A stretch of 64,000 bases of DNA, from assembly GCA_003427395.1 (NCBI GenBank), contig BFEA01000154.1, forward strand, positions 1,424,317-1,488,316. The letters run 5' to 3'. The DNA comes from Chara braunii (lineage: Eukaryota > Streptophyta > Charophyceae > Charales > Characeae). Positions 1-10,388 of the stretch are shown piece by piece. How positions within the stretch are numbered: position 1 is the stretch's first letter; each line of letters starts with the position of its first letter. The notes under the pieces are model-generated. The model made no database searches. It had not been told where the DNA came from and saw nothing but the letters and a program-made list of their open reading frames with translations. The position numbers and the translations under genes are program-made.

Positions 1-444
1 TCTTCTTCTTCTTCTTCTTCTTCTCCTCTTCTTCTTCTTCTTCTTCTTTGTTGAAACAATACAAGATTGTCAAGGAAAGTACATCAACAAGAGCTAACCC
101 ACACAAAAAAAGAAAGAAAGAAAGAAAGAAAGAAAGACAAGAACTCGGAGCAGTCTCTGCTTGCTTTGGCATCAAGAGTTGTGGCAGGCGGGAAACCCGG
201 GAAAGTGTTAAGCTCATTTGCAATAGCCAACCTTTCTTTATTCTGCATCTGGAATTTTGTGATCGCTAATAGTGTTGTTAAACTCAATTTTGATTACCGG
301 CTGTGTCAGAATGAACCTGGTCATGTAGAATGGCACGTTCATGATGTGAGGGCCAACCACATTCTTAAGTTTGCACCTACTGGTACCGGTAGATTTGCAG
401 ATTCAAAAAAAAAATTAACTGGAACTCGTTGGAAGATATTCCGG

Positions 445-570
445 TGAGACCAACAAGCTTAAGCTCAGTTGGTACACAGTACACCCGCCACTAACTGTTT
501 GAAATGCAGACCCAAGTCGGAAACCAGTGATGGATGGACGTAGATGACTGAATTCAATGAAACGAAAATA
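445..570 (+). mobile_element. tRNA-derived SINE, family A, degraded copy
   Basis: The head TTAAGCTCAGTTGGTACAC matches a pol III box A. A weak box B (AAGTCGGAAACC) follows about 50 bases later, then a 3' part TGAATTCAATGA shared with the copy at 37,727-37,884. Same family as the copies at 6609 and 37,727, in opposite orientation. Confidence 0.5.
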
Positions 571-650
571 CCTGTGAATTATAGCTAGGGCCGGTCAAGG
601 GCCAGTCAACTGGATGACGATATCTCAGGGTCGTCACCGTTGAAAAAAAT

Positions 651-1019
651 GGATAATTTGCAAAATACCCCCATAAGTTGGAGATATATGCCAAAATGCC
701 CCTGAAAGATGTGGGTAGAGCGGAATGTGTCCTTTTGGGGCCGAAATCTTTGTGTTGTGCCCTTGTCAGGCGGGTGTGCAACTTTGCAATCTGGACCTCC
801 CCGTTTGGGACTTGGCCTTTTGTTTGGCGAGTACTGGGGCATTTTGCGAAGTTGGACGGTACCCGGCAGGAGTATATTGCAAAAGATGGGAGTCCAACCG
901 ACGCCTGGGGTATTTCACCCGAAAAAACAAATTGTCAGAGGGACATTCCGCTCTACCCACATCTTTTAGGGGCACTTTGGCATATATCTCAACTTATGCA
1001 GGTATTTTGCAAATTATCC
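651..1019. repeat. Foldback (TIR) element of about 370 bp
   Basis: Bases 651-728 (GGATAATTTGCAAAATAC...) and 943-1019 (...GTATTTTGCAAATTATCC) are inverted copies with few mismatches, separated by about 215 bp. This is the structure of a non-autonomous DNA transposon. I see no clear target duplication; an assembly gap begins 16 bases to the right. Confidence 0.7.
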
Positions 1020-1034
1020 CCCTTCCCCTTCCCC

Positions 1035-1083
1035 NNNNNNNNNNNNNNNNNNNNNNNNNNNNNNNNNNNNNNNNNNNNNNNNN
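1035..1083. other. Assembly gap, 49 N
   Basis: A run of N after a CCCCTTCCCC tract and before AAATTTGGGATACGCC. ORFs crossing it are artefacts. Confidence 0.98.
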
Positions 1084-1522
1084 AAATTTGGGATACGCCA
1101 TGTGGCGGCGCATCCCCCCCCCCACCACCCCGCACAAAAAAAAGAAGAAATCCCCGTGAACCCGCCCTCCTCCATTTGCAACAGCTTTCCCTCTCAACCA
1201 GCGCTCTGTTAGGAGCACGGCACATGGGGCACGCCATGTCATCACGCTACACCCATATAGAACTCTGCATCTAGGCTAAAATTTGCCCCAAATACAGGCA
1301 TACTGACCCTACGTTCCACTCAGAGCGAGACGCTAGGAAACTACCCGTGCTGATGTGTTGCCAGTGCTGTAACTGAACGAACTGCCGCTGACTGGCTGCT
1401 AACAGCCAATACACTGTTAGGAGCACGGTGCATGCCACGTCATCGTGCTGCTAGGAAAGCAGGCGTGCCCATGTGTGTTGTAACTTGAAAGTTCGTTTCT
1501 TTTTTCCTTTTTTCGTTAAAAA

Positions 1523-1690
1523 AGGTGATGGCCTTGAAGTATCATCATAGGATCGAACCGGCGCCAGGTAAAAAACAGTTACTTTAGTCATCTGAGACTC
1601 TGAGTCATGTGATCTGCCCTTATCTCAGGATTTGAACTCAGGTGGGTTTATCAACATTTCTATGCATTGGGTGTATCATGCAGCCACATG
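1523..1690 (-). mobile_element. SINE family A, decayed copy
   Basis: On the - strand a box-B-like GAGTTCAAATCC (plus 1628-1639) is preceded by a weakly preserved head. The plus-side end AAAGGTGATGGCCTTGA matches the family A tail seen at 6609 and 37,727. Confidence 0.4.
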
Positions 1691-1902
1691 GGCTGGGTGT
1701 AACTGGTAAGTTATTAATTGAAAGCCGCCGGCCGGTACAGTAACGAGAGTCCATGCAGAATGAGCATGCATATAAACGTGTGTGCATGCATGCACATGTG
1801 CATGCATGCATATTACGTGATGATAATTGAGGGGGGGCGGGGGGGGGGGGGAGGGGAGGAGGGGGAAGGAAACTGAACGCACTTGGCACTTCTCTGTCAC
1901 AG

Positions 1903-2056
1903 GTTGGTGTGGAGGAGATACATGCGCGAATTGCTCCCATTTGCCGCTTAGAGCATCCCAATATCATCGAGGTCTTGGGGTATTGCTACGCGTCCAAAGT
2001 GCTGCTGATTGCATTCGATCATCTTCCGAATGGCACGCTGGAGCAACACCTATACG
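1903..2056 (+). CDS. Pseudokinase exon a: subdomains III-V
   Basis: Acceptor CTGTCACAG and donor GGTGAGT bound a 154-bp exon starting in phase 0. It encodes [20 protein letters not shown] followed by the hydrophobic stretch IIEVLGYC and the hinge-region [12 protein letters not shown]. The HPNI motif and the LxxHL end are classic for plant RLKs. It leaves one base of a Gly codon, which the exon at 3803 completes. The preceding exon should carry the ATP-binding loop. Confidence 0.85.
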
Positions 2057-5000
2057 GTGAGTCAGTTCGCTGAAGCTGTTTTTTTCGGCTTCTCTGTCCT
2101 TTTGTTGTTCATGGGGGACACAGAGAGAATGAATAGCCATTCAAAGGGCCGCGCTCTACTACTCGCCACGTGCACAAAAGACAAAAAATATGCTGCCGTA
2201 TGTTTCCATGTTCTAGTGAAAGAATCATTCTCATTTTGCACGTATGGTGAGTGGTGGAGCGAGGACCAAACTTTTGTGTGATAATTGCCAAATTAAGGAG
2301 TGCAATTTTATTATTATTATTATTATTATTACTGTTTTTCCCCAGTGAAACGGTTTTCACCTCTTTGCAGTAGCAGACGCAGACCCCAGGGTTCAATCCC
2401 TAGACCTTGCCCTATCTGTGTACAGTACCTGTGTAGATCCCGAGAGTTGAACCTGTTGATAGGCTGTCATAGGTCCGTAGTTAGCAGGGGTTCGATCTGC
2501 AGACCTGTAGGATAGAAGTCTTAGCGAAGTCTAGAAGTCCTAGCTGTAGCTTCTAGAAGGTCAGCAAGTGGGCAAGTGGGCAAGTGGTGAGTCAAGTGGT
2601 GGACTAAACTGCAGTGCAATTGCAGTACGACGGTGGTAGGTTAGCAGTGATTCCCCACTCAGTCAGCGGTAAGGTCCAGTCAGTCCCAGTCCAGTCCAGC
2701 AAGTACCACAAGGGACTGTGAGCACGATGGGCCGATGGAAGAGGGCAGACCAACGAGTTTCAGAAGTATAAATCAAGAGGCATCGCACAGCCTTTCATTC
2801 ATTCCTGCGTGAGCAATGCGGAAGCGCTGCCACAGTGACTTGTGCAAGGAGGTCTGCAGAGTGCCCGGAGCTGAAGTGGGCGAGAGAGGAGCGTAGCATA
2901 GCGATAGGGTAGTTGCGGCCATAGCCGCCATAACTAGAGTTAGTGTGTAGCGAGTGTGTGTGTGTGTGTGTGAGTTCAGAGAGTCGCGTGTGGGATATCC
3001 AGGGTGATCCGGTGTATGTGAACAGTGAGTTGTTTGGGCGCTGCGTCGCCATAGCCAATTGAAAGTGAACTCGCATCTGAATGCCATATCTCTGAGTTTT
3101 GAGTGGGCGCATGTCACCAGTTTGCTGCGCTACTGTTTACATGCATGAAAAGTGTGAATGAGAACGAGTCTGATTGCACCAGCACATACGCCCTTTCTAT
3201 TCTGGGGGGCAACAGTCCGGTTACTTATTACTGGCAAACAGAGTACACATAGAAACGAGCAAAGATAGACCCAGATAGCCCTGCAGCCCAAGTTGCGGCA
3301 GGAGGGGCTGGGGGGCGCGACGTCGGGACCATTCGCTACCCCTCCCCCCCGGGGCCCTCATAATGGCCGGGGAACATCCGTCGGTACCCAGTCGCTCATT
3401 ATGAGGGTCCCCAGGCAGGGGGCCCCGGTCCTGCGCGCGCCCACCCAGTCACCTGGTCTCACGATAGTCCCTCACTCCTCCCCTTCCGTCATTCTCAGCC
3501 CGTCTGGCTATCTCTGTTTCAAAGTCCTGTCCCTCCTATCATATCCCCTTGTTACGTTCACCGCTAACCCAAAGTACTTCCCATGCTGCAAGAATTTTAT
3601 TAAGTGTATATTCGTTACGTTTTCAATGTGCTACTTGTGTGCTACTTGTGGACATGCATGCGATCTCTTGGCGCTCTTGCATGTTCTAATCATTTCATTG
3701 TGAGAGCAATATGCTGCGAGCTTTTCTGTTTTTTGTTTGTCTTGTTTTTGGGTTTTTTTGTTGAGGGAAGTGACTCTTGAGGGACTTGCGATCGCTTTCC
3801 AGGAAGGCGTACAAGCAGCAAGGGTGCAGAGGAGAGCCTGCCAGGTCTAAATTGGGAACAGAGAATGAAGGTTGCCCTTGGTTCTGCACGTGGCATGGTA
3901 AGGTGTAGTTTAGCTTTTTTTTATTATTATTTTTTCCCCCCCCCTTCCTTTTTAATTAGTAAAGTAAACAATACTAAATACAAAAGCTCTGATCTTTTGC
4001 GTGGGTAGCAGCACAGCACATCTTGGGAAAGGGGTCCAGAGTCCCATTATAAACCAGGTGACAGGTGTTATTGAAGTCCAGAAAAGATCTCTCCTCCCCT
4101 CCTCCACCACTTCCTCCTGTTCCTTCTGCTTCTCCTTCCCCTCCTTTTCCTAGTGCTATTATTAATTTATTATATTATATTATTGTCTTTTTTATAAAAT
4201 TTATAATTTTTATTGTCATTGTTATACTTTTATTTCTTATTATCTAGGCTGTTTCTCTGGGCGCCCAAGCACCCAACGTGTGCCCGGACACACACGCGGG
4301 TGCCTAGCCGGGCATGTTCCCTGGGCAGAGTCCCGTGCAACCCCAGCGCAAAATAAAAAAGAGAAACAGAAGATCAAAAAATTCCGGGAAAATGAATGTT
4401 GTGTAGAATTGCAAGGCAGAAACGACTTTTGGCTGAGGACCACATCAGAATTCCTCACAGAATTATAGAAGATAAAAAGGAAAATAACAGAATCAGACTA
4501 ATCTCCCCCCCCCTTTAGACCCCTTGAGCCCCTTTAAACTTGTACCAGTGGTTAAAACCAATATACACCCCTCTTCCCCTCCCTTGACAGCCAACACTCA
4601 GCCCGGGTTTGAGCTCCACTTGAAAACCGTGTCCTGGCTGCAGTGGTTAAGAGACTTGGCTCTTTGGGCAAGGTCTCTGGTTCGAATCTGTGCTTGCACT
4701 GAGGCGGGCTGAGATCCAGATGCACGGATCCCCATTACTACTGTGGAAGGCGCCCATGGAACTTGCGGGCAAAGAAAAGTCCGGTTTGAGTGACCGGGTA
4801 CAACGTACCAGTGGGGAGGTTAGGTGCTGATTGGAACTGAGTGTGCGAGAACTGATGAGTCCATCGTGTGGTGTCGAGTGAGGTGCTGTGTTTTAGTGTG
4901 GACACTACAGCCTTGCAGGGTTGAGATGGATATCATGACCGGTATGGTTGGTTTGAGTGACCGGGTACAACGTACCAGTGGGGAGGTTGGGTGCTGATTG

Positions 5001-8000
5001 GAACTGAGTGTGCGAGAATTGACGAGTCCATCGTGTGGTGTCAAGTGAGGTGCTGTGTTTTAGTGTGGACACTACAGCCTTGCAGGGTTGAGATGGATAT
5101 CATGACCGGTATGGTTGCACTCTCGGCTACCGCGCCCTGGCTGTAGTGGTTAAGAGACTTGGCTCTTTGGGCCAAGGTCTTCAGTTCAAATCTGTGCTTC
5201 CACAGCGGAGGGCTGAGGCCCAGATGTAAAGATCCATTGAGCTCCTCTGGGCGAGGGTGGAAAAGCCCTCCTGCCAAGAAGGAAAAAATTATATATGCCC
5301 AGGTACCCTGCGCATCAGACCATCCAAATGCCTGGCCCAGGTTGGCTGCACAGCGGGCGGCCCAAGTAGCCCTAGCTTATCATTTTGTTTAATTGTTATC
5401 ATCATTATTAATATATTTTGGCAGTCGTTTGCTTTGGTCCACATTTCCCTTAGACAGCTGACTGTGTATTTGCTCCCTTTGCAGGAGTATCTGCACCACG
5501 GAACAAGCAAGCCAATTGTGCATGGCCAGTTTCATGCGCGCAATATCTTCCTTGATGATCACTTCAATGTGAAAGTGGGGGGCTTTGGTCTTCCATGGTT
5601 GAGCTCGTCAGCATCCTTTCGGCGCCCACAGGATGGAAAAGAGCTGGACGAACCACTCCTTGAGCTTCCTTCACCGGATGGGTATGCTCTTTGATTGATT
5701 TGGACCTATATGCATATCGTCTTTGGTGCCGATTCTTGACTACGTACTCACCTTGCTGCTATGTTTGGGCCATAGCGTTTGACCTTATGACCTCCCTCTC
5801 TCGCTTTGGCAGCAGTCACTTGTACTTGTACTTCTTCCCCTTTTCTCATAGGCTTTTACGACTTCATCGGAGCTCATCCACTATGGTATGCATTGGGGTT
5901 TAGAGCAACTTCACACTCTTTTGAACCACCGGTACTTCACCCAGCCACTTTTCTATGACATGGTCCTTAACGCGCCGCAAGTTTCAAGGGTCGGCCTGCC
6001 AAGCCGAAAAGGGCTCGGAAGTACTGGTGGTTCTTAAGTATAATAATAATTTAATAAATAATTGGCTGCATTGGAGTTCTCTTGCTGTATGTATGCTCAA
6101 CATTTGGGTTACACACCTATGTCGGGTTTTGTGCTCTCTAGTTTTCGGCATAAATGGGAGTCTGGGAGGAGGGACATCGAGTGGACAAGGGGCCTCGGAG
6201 ATTGGGTGGGTGGGAACGTAAACTCAAAGTTTGGGGGCCTTGTGGGACTTGAGATTGGTGCAACACTGCAATTTCAACCGTCATGCCTCGGCAGGGTGAC
6301 AGATAACCCTGGAAAGCAAAAACAAATTCAGAAAGGCACCCCAACTTTTGTAACCATTTCGCAGGCAAGGCCCTGAAACAAGTGTTATGCATATACCGGG
6401 TATTATTACTATTATACCCTTTCTTCTTTTCTATTATTTTGTTCCATTGTACAGTTTGTACTCCTCTACCTACTCCCTGAGTGAGGTCTGCAATTCTCAT
6501 GTTGATCTGGAGGTACGGAGAAATTAGGAATTCGGGTGAAAGGGGGATATGTGTGTGCTTTGTTAACCTCCTAGGCTCCTACTGTTTGGGAAAGAGTTCT
6601 TTTTTTTTCAAGGGCGACGGCCTTGAGATATTATTATTGAGCTGACCGGCCCCAAGCAATTCATTAGTAGTTGGTTTTACTCGTCAAGTTCCATCATCTG
6701 GATTCGAACACAGCATCTGGTCTGTATTTCAACAGTTCATGGGTGTACCCACTGAGCTAGGCTCTTGGGTGGTCTGCCAATATCCAGCTTTTTGGTGAAA
6801 AAAAAAATCCTCTAAGCTGCCGGTTGATCGCAACCTGTTTTTTTTTTTTTTCCGTCAGGACTCAGGAGTGTGTTAGGAAGTAACGTTGTCGGATTGTCAC
6901 CAAAGCAAGTGGAGTATGCTCCATAAGCGAGGTTGTACTACACAGCGTTGTCGATGAGCATCTCTGAGCAATGTGATGTCAGTTTGTGAAAGCTGTCTCC
7001 TAAAGCTGTCGTAGGCGGATGAGATGGAATCCCTAGATCACAATGTATGATTGTTAACGGCTGGATGTGGTCGCTGTTTTTTTTTTCAAGAAAAAAAAAC
7101 CTTGGCGGTGATACTGCACAGTGTGATACGAGGACTGCTATGCAGTGTCCTTGGCCTGGGGCTCCTACCTGTCTATTGGTGGCAATGGTGGGGGGTGGCA
7201 CCTGCTGGAAAGCATGTCCAGAGTCCACCCTAATAGTGAACAGTTGCATGACCCCTTCATTACACTTTCCCCCCTGGGTGGTTCAGGTTCGCGAAGAGTT
7301 CAAGACTGTAGTTGCAAAATCTGCAAAGTGTGCTCTCTTTTTATTAAGTAGTGAAGAGGTTGCATGGAAGGAGTTGCATCAGAACTATTTCAATGTTAAA
7401 GATCGATGAAATATGCGACGATTTAGCCCTCACAGTGGCTGCTTGGGTGCGGCCTCCAGTTGCCGAAGGCCCGCGAAGGGGTCCCTAGCAAGCCAAGCGC
7501 CCGCCAGAAGTGAAGGTCGGCCTGTAATTTGATGTGGGGCCCTATTTTCGCCATTTCTGCATAATGGGCCACCGCCGGAGAGTTACCATGCAGCAGTTGG
7601 TTACACAAACCCTGCTCGCGAGCATCGGGATCTTCAAAGAACCTTCTAGGATCTTCTATGCTGGGCCATGGAAGCTGGCTTGTCGGCCAATGGGAAAGCA
7701 GGGAACACGTCACAGGCTGTGTTGGTGGTTGGGTGCATCTTAAAGCTGCGTTCCCAGTCAACCGTCTGAATGGGCCTGGGCGTAGACACTTCGGCCCAAC
7801 GTGAAGCTACTGGGCTCCCTCACGCCAGCCCCAGGCAGCCAGATCCTGGGCAGCACATTGCGCAAAGGAAAGTGCCTCGCCCAGCAGAGACACATTCTGG
7901 CCTAGCAGGCAATGCGGCCATGCTGCTGCTTTGTACCGCTCCGTGAGCAGGCTGCATTACCGCTAGCCAGAGGCGCACACGGGTGCAGGGGGGTGAGAGG

Positions 8001-8858
8001 AGCGCTGTGGTGACAGCGGGCGCACGGTGGCCATAGCCGGGCTGCTGCTGGAGCGCATGCCAGTGGGGGGCGGTGGTCTTCGGGAGAGGAGGCGCATGTT
8101 GTGGGGAGGCAGGGGGCGATGAGAGGTGAGAAGACACACGTACCTGGTGTATGCTGGCTGTCTGCATTGGCGACGTCATCGCATACATTGGTCTTCAACC
8201 TGAAGTGACTCCTGTTGCATACACGTAGTGTAGGCTTGAATAGGCCGAGTGGGATAGGCTGGGCGCTGAGCGCCGTTCATTATGAGCAGCGTTGGATACT
8301 GTGTTGGTGTGTCGACAGAGTGTTGGCATTGACATTTGAATGATTTGACTCATTGTATTGCTCTTATTTGGCTGGTATTTCGGTGCCCTGTGCTTCTCGG
8401 CTTGGTACATGACTATCTGGTCGACAGCGTGATATTGCAATTTGGTTTTCTGTCGATCGCTCTCTCTCATTTTCCTTCTGAATATGTTGAGGACCTTCGA
8501 CTCGCATTAGGTGTTCATTCTTCTTACGAGTGTGAATTACCTCTGTATGCATTTTGCAGAGCATGTGTTTCCTCAAAGCAGCTTGAGGAAGAATCCCCGG
8601 AGCCCACGATGGAGTCAGATGTGTATGACTATGGCGTTGTTCTGCTACAACTCATAACTGGCCAGAAACCCATTGATCCAACTCGGCCTGATGGCCAACA
8701 GTCACTTGTTGAATGGGTAAGACTCTCTCTCAGACTCTCTAACCGGCCAGAAACCCATTGATCCAACTCATCCTGATGGCCAGCAATCACTTGTTGAATG
8801 GGTAATACTCTCTCTCTCTCTCTATCTATCTATCTGTCTATCTATCTATCTATCTATC

Positions 8859-8909
<51 letters not shown>

Positions 8910-9445
8910 GTGCCCTGAATATTTGAGGGATAACATAGTTGAATGATTGAACTGCTATGAAACTACCAGGAGAGAAGTGTCTGATAGATGGGTTGCATTG
9001 AAGATTGTGCTTTGAAATTTTTGAGGTTTCAGTTTTCGAATCTCATTTTTGCAGTGGAGCCAGTTTTACTCGGATCTGACAGTCGGGGTGTGTATCTTCT
9101 TCTCCAATTGCCTGTTTGTGTTGAGACTTTCAGGTCACTCCACTTCTGTCTGAGGACCTGGAAAAGTTCAGCTGTGTCATTGACCCCTCCCTAGACGGGA
9201 TCTACTCGAGAAAGGCGATGGCAAAAATGGCATGCCTGGCTAAGAGATGCCTCTCTCAAGATCCACAGGAAAGACCTTCCTTGCGGGATATTGTGGCGGA
9301 GGTGGTGGATTGTCATCACCGCAAGTTCCCTTCACATATCTTGGAGCGCCCGGACATCTTTTCGTTCTTGGAGACCACCAATCACTGTGTGAGTATCCGA
9401 TCTCACAACTCTTTTGTTATGCGGCTTCTGCCTCGCATTTGCTGA
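1903..9445 (+). CDS. Receptor-like pseudokinase gene, 3' part (five exons; 5' end outside window)
   Basis: Five exons (1903-2056, 3803-3897, 5485-5681, 8560-8716, 9134-about 9445) join in phase through GT..AG introns into about 220 residues of a plant RLK/Pelle-type kinase domain. In order: subdomains III-V ([11 protein letters not shown], then [12 protein letters not shown]), VIa ([20 protein letters not shown]), VIb ([14 protein letters not shown]), VII (VKVGGFGL), IX ([16 protein letters not shown]), XI ([13 protein letters not shown]). The HRD Asp is Gln, the following Lys is His, the DFG Asp is Gly and no APE is present, so catalysis is not expected. Known plant RLK pseudokinases act as membrane co-receptors or scaffolds; that role here is inference. 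The Gly-loop, the VAIK lysine and any ectodomain must lie upstream. I see no candidate exon for them in bases 1-1902. There are no internal stops and splice sites are clean, so the gene looks functional rather than decayed. Confidence 0.85.
2057..3802 (+). other. Pseudokinase intron, 1.75 kb
   Basis: Holds a copy of the CCATGTTCTAG motif (2202-2242) followed by GTGGAGCGAGGACC, an ATT microsatellite (2309-2330), two box-B-like pieces (GGTTCAATCCC near 2391 and GGTTCGATCTG near 2489) that suggest tRNA-derived remnants, AAGTGGGC short repeats (2565-2600) and a GT run (2955-2973). No ORF is convincing. Confidence 0.6.
3803..3897 (+). CDS. Pseudokinase exon b: subdomain VIa
   Basis: A 95-bp exon between TTTCCAG and ATGGTAAGG. 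Translation in the phase set by the previous exon gives a polar linker ([14 protein letters not shown]) and then [17 protein letters not shown], the helix E segment typical of RLKs. It ends in phase 0. Confidence 0.85.
4630..4783 (+). mobile_element. tRNA-derived SINE, family B, copy 1
   Basis: Box A TGGCTGCAGTGGTTAAGAG (from 4635) and a near-perfect box B GGTTCGAATC (4679-4688), spaced as in a tRNA, followed by an unrelated body. A second copy lies at 5118-5300, beyond a 167-bp tandem duplication. Confidence 0.7.
4784..5117 (+). repeat. 167-bp unit in exact tandem, two copies
   Basis: 4784-4950 and 4951-5117 are nearly identical (GTTTGAGTGACCGGGTACAA...GACCGGTATGGTTG), differing at only a few positions. 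They lie inside the intron between pseudokinase exons b and c, flanked on both sides by family B SINEs. Confidence 0.9.
5118..5300 (+). mobile_element. tRNA-derived SINE, family B, copy 2
   Basis: CCTGGCTGTAGTGGTTAAGA (box A, from 5136) and AGTTCAAATC (box B, 5183-5192), then a body that aligns with copy 1 (GCTGAG..CCAGATG..GATCC) and an AAGGAAAAAATTATA tail. Confidence 0.65.
5485..5681 (+). CDS. Pseudokinase exon c: subdomains VIb-VII with dead catalytic motifs
   Basis: A 197-bp exon between TTTGCAG and the donor GTATGC. It begins [20 protein letters not shown]: the position of HRDLKxxN reads HGQFHARN, so His and Asn are kept but Arg-Asp and Lys are lost. It continues [16 protein letters not shown], where DFG reads GFG. 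The activation segment ([20 protein letters not shown]) is acidic and basic rather than the usual Ser/Thr-rich loop. It ends in phase 2. Confidence 0.85.
6609..6775 (-). mobile_element. tRNA-derived SINE, family A
   Basis: On the - strand: box A TAGCTCAGTGGGTAC (plus 6745-6759) and box B TGTTCGAATCC (plus 6700-6710). The tail AAGGCCGTCGCCCTTGAAAAA ends in a T/A-rich run. Same layout as the SINE at 37,727-37,884. Confidence 0.7.
7770..8470 (+). repeat. Dispersed 0.6-0.7-kb repeat, copy 1
   Basis: Runs from GGAAAGTGCCTCGCCCAGC through CATTCTGGCCTAGCAGGCAA, GGTGGCCATAGCCGGGC and TCTTCAACCTGAAG to TTGGTACATGACTATCTGG and GCAATTTGGTTTTCTGTC. The same blocks occur in the same order on the opposite strand at about 19,470-19,900. 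No coding potential or terminal repeats noticed. Confidence 0.7.
8560..8716 (+). CDS. Pseudokinase exon d: subdomains VIII-IX
   Basis: A 157-bp exon between TTTTGCAG and GTAAGA. The segment where GYxAPE is expected reads [17 protein letters not shown], so the APE motif is missing. It is followed by the well kept helix F sequence [19 protein letters not shown] and [15 protein letters not shown]. The last 61 coding bases and the donor are duplicated just inside the next intron (8741-8806). Confidence 0.85.
8741..8806 (+). repeat. Intronic duplicate of the 3' end of exon d plus its donor
   Basis: 8656-8721 (end of exon d and its GTAA) recurs at 8741-8806, 85 bases downstream. Within the 61 coding bases I count five differences. 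In the original frame they change only Arg to His (CGG to CAT); the other three are silent. A donor (GTAATA) is retained. Confidence 0.9.
8807..8910 (+). repeat. (CTAT)n / (CT)n microsatellite
   Basis: CT repeats pass into a long CTAT run inside the intron between exons d and e. Confidence 0.95.
9134..9445 (+). CDS. Pseudokinase exon e: subdomains X-XI and C-terminus
   Basis: The acceptor ACTTTCAG precedes [20 protein letters not shown], then [20 protein letters not shown] and [14 protein letters not shown], the normal RLK C-lobe end with the structural Arg of subdomain XI. The frame stays open to TGA at 9443-9445. A good donor (GTGAGT at 9389) could instead splice out the last codons. One possible partner is the acceptor CCTGCAG before 9835, which would add PYG and a stop. 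I cannot choose between these. Confidence 0.75.
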   Translation, partial: VTPLLSEDLEKFSCVIDPSLDGIYSRKAMAKMACLAKRCLSQDPQERPSLRDIVAEVVDCHHRKFPSHILERPDIFSFLETTNHCVSIRSHNSFVMRLLPRIC

Positions 9446-10380
9446 GCAAAAGGGGACTCTATGCAACAACAATGATCTTTTGCTTCTCTCTCATAATATA
9501 CCTAGCATCTCGCACAAAAGAATCCCTCGCACAATGTCGAAGGCAGCAGCTTGTCTCCAGTTTATTTATTTATACCTCATTTTCTATCATTCTACAGCAT
9601 CTCTCATTTTCGCGGAGCATGGTGGCGACTACGCAGTCGCACATTGTTATCTTTCAACTTTTTTTTTCAGTTAAGCATTTGGGAAAATGTTAAAAATTAA
9701 AATCATAAATCAATTGATTATTCAATATTATTTCTCTTTTTTTGAGTCGCATCCTGTATATTTCAACTTTTTTCAGTAAAAGAATTTGGGAAAAAGTCAA
9801 TGAATTATTCAATATTTCTCTTTTTCGCCTGCAGCCATATGGCTGAGCCTCCCTTCTACTCTGGGGAGCATCTCTTTCCGGTTCCTTGTCTACTGGTAGT
9901 TTGTGGTACAATTGAAAACAGGAGAAACATCTGCCTCCCCAGGGAAACATCTGGTCTTTCCAGTGCTCCCATTTGGAGGATGGCTCCCATAAATCCCATG
10001 ATGTGTCGACACTGTAGAGCCCATGTGTTTTTGTCCCCTGTTTGACCACTCTGCTGGGTTAATGTGGAGTTGGTTGAGTTCGTCGATATAAGGTAAGATC
10101 GACCATGCGCGTTGTTGTATATGACTAATAGCCATTCATGAAATCCTGGCCCCACTCCCATCCCTCCATGCACTCTCGTAGAAAGTGTCAGTTTGGTGCT
10201 TCTATGTCTTTTCCGGAGTCTAAGAACAGAATGGCCCCATCGGCCCACTTCTCACTAATGTTCTTATTTCATTCATTAAGTGGCATGACATTATATGAAT
10301 CTGCCATCACTACCTCCGCGCCTCTTTTCTACCCAATGCAGATGTCACCTGTGCTGCTGTGCACCCAAAAAAAAGACCAT
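9446..10380. other. Downstream of the pseudokinase, no clear gene
   Basis: Contains a diverged duplication (9653-9743 and 9761-9828, both with CAACTTTTTTT..CAG, TTTGGGAAAA and TTATTCAATATT) that supplies several AG acceptors. 9850-9895 resembles short repeats at 3195-3230 and 17,880-17,925 (TCTGGGGAGC..CCGGTT). It may hold 3' UTR or alternative terminal exons of the pseudokinase. Confidence 0.4.
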
Positions 10381-10388
10381 CTTTTTTT

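Larger units (their letters stand above)
1..1902. other. Upstream intron or intergenic DNA, repeats only
   Basis: Starts with a TCT microsatellite (1-48) and an AAAG run near 105-137. It contains a SINE-like copy (445-570), a foldback element (651-1019), a 49-base gap (1035-1083), a decayed SINE (1523-1690), short ATGCATGCA-rich stretches (1770-1815) and a G-rich tract (1829-1865). No kinase N-lobe exon is recognisable. Confidence 0.6.
5682..8559 (+). other. Pseudokinase intron, 2.9 kb
   Basis: Contains the SINE at 6609-6775, a stretch at 7180-7235 with the GGTGGCACCTGCTGGAAA motif of the 1-kb foldback family, and a dispersed repeat (7770-8470). The rest shows no recognisable coding or structural signal. 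Confidence 0.6.

Noticed and set aside
67-447. 126-codon ORF as an upstream kinase or other exon
   Set aside because: No kinase N-lobe motif (no Gly-loop or VAIK) and it begins in an AAAG microsatellite.
4850-5050. Hammerhead ribozyme suggested by CTGATGAGTCC in the 167-bp tandem unit
   Set aside because: The required GAAA and a closed stem II are missing, and the second copy changes the core to TTGACGAG.
7820-8198. Overlapping 98-122-codon ORFs on the - strand
   Set aside because: They lie in a GC-rich dispersed repeat; frames are not preserved in the second copy near 19.5 kb.
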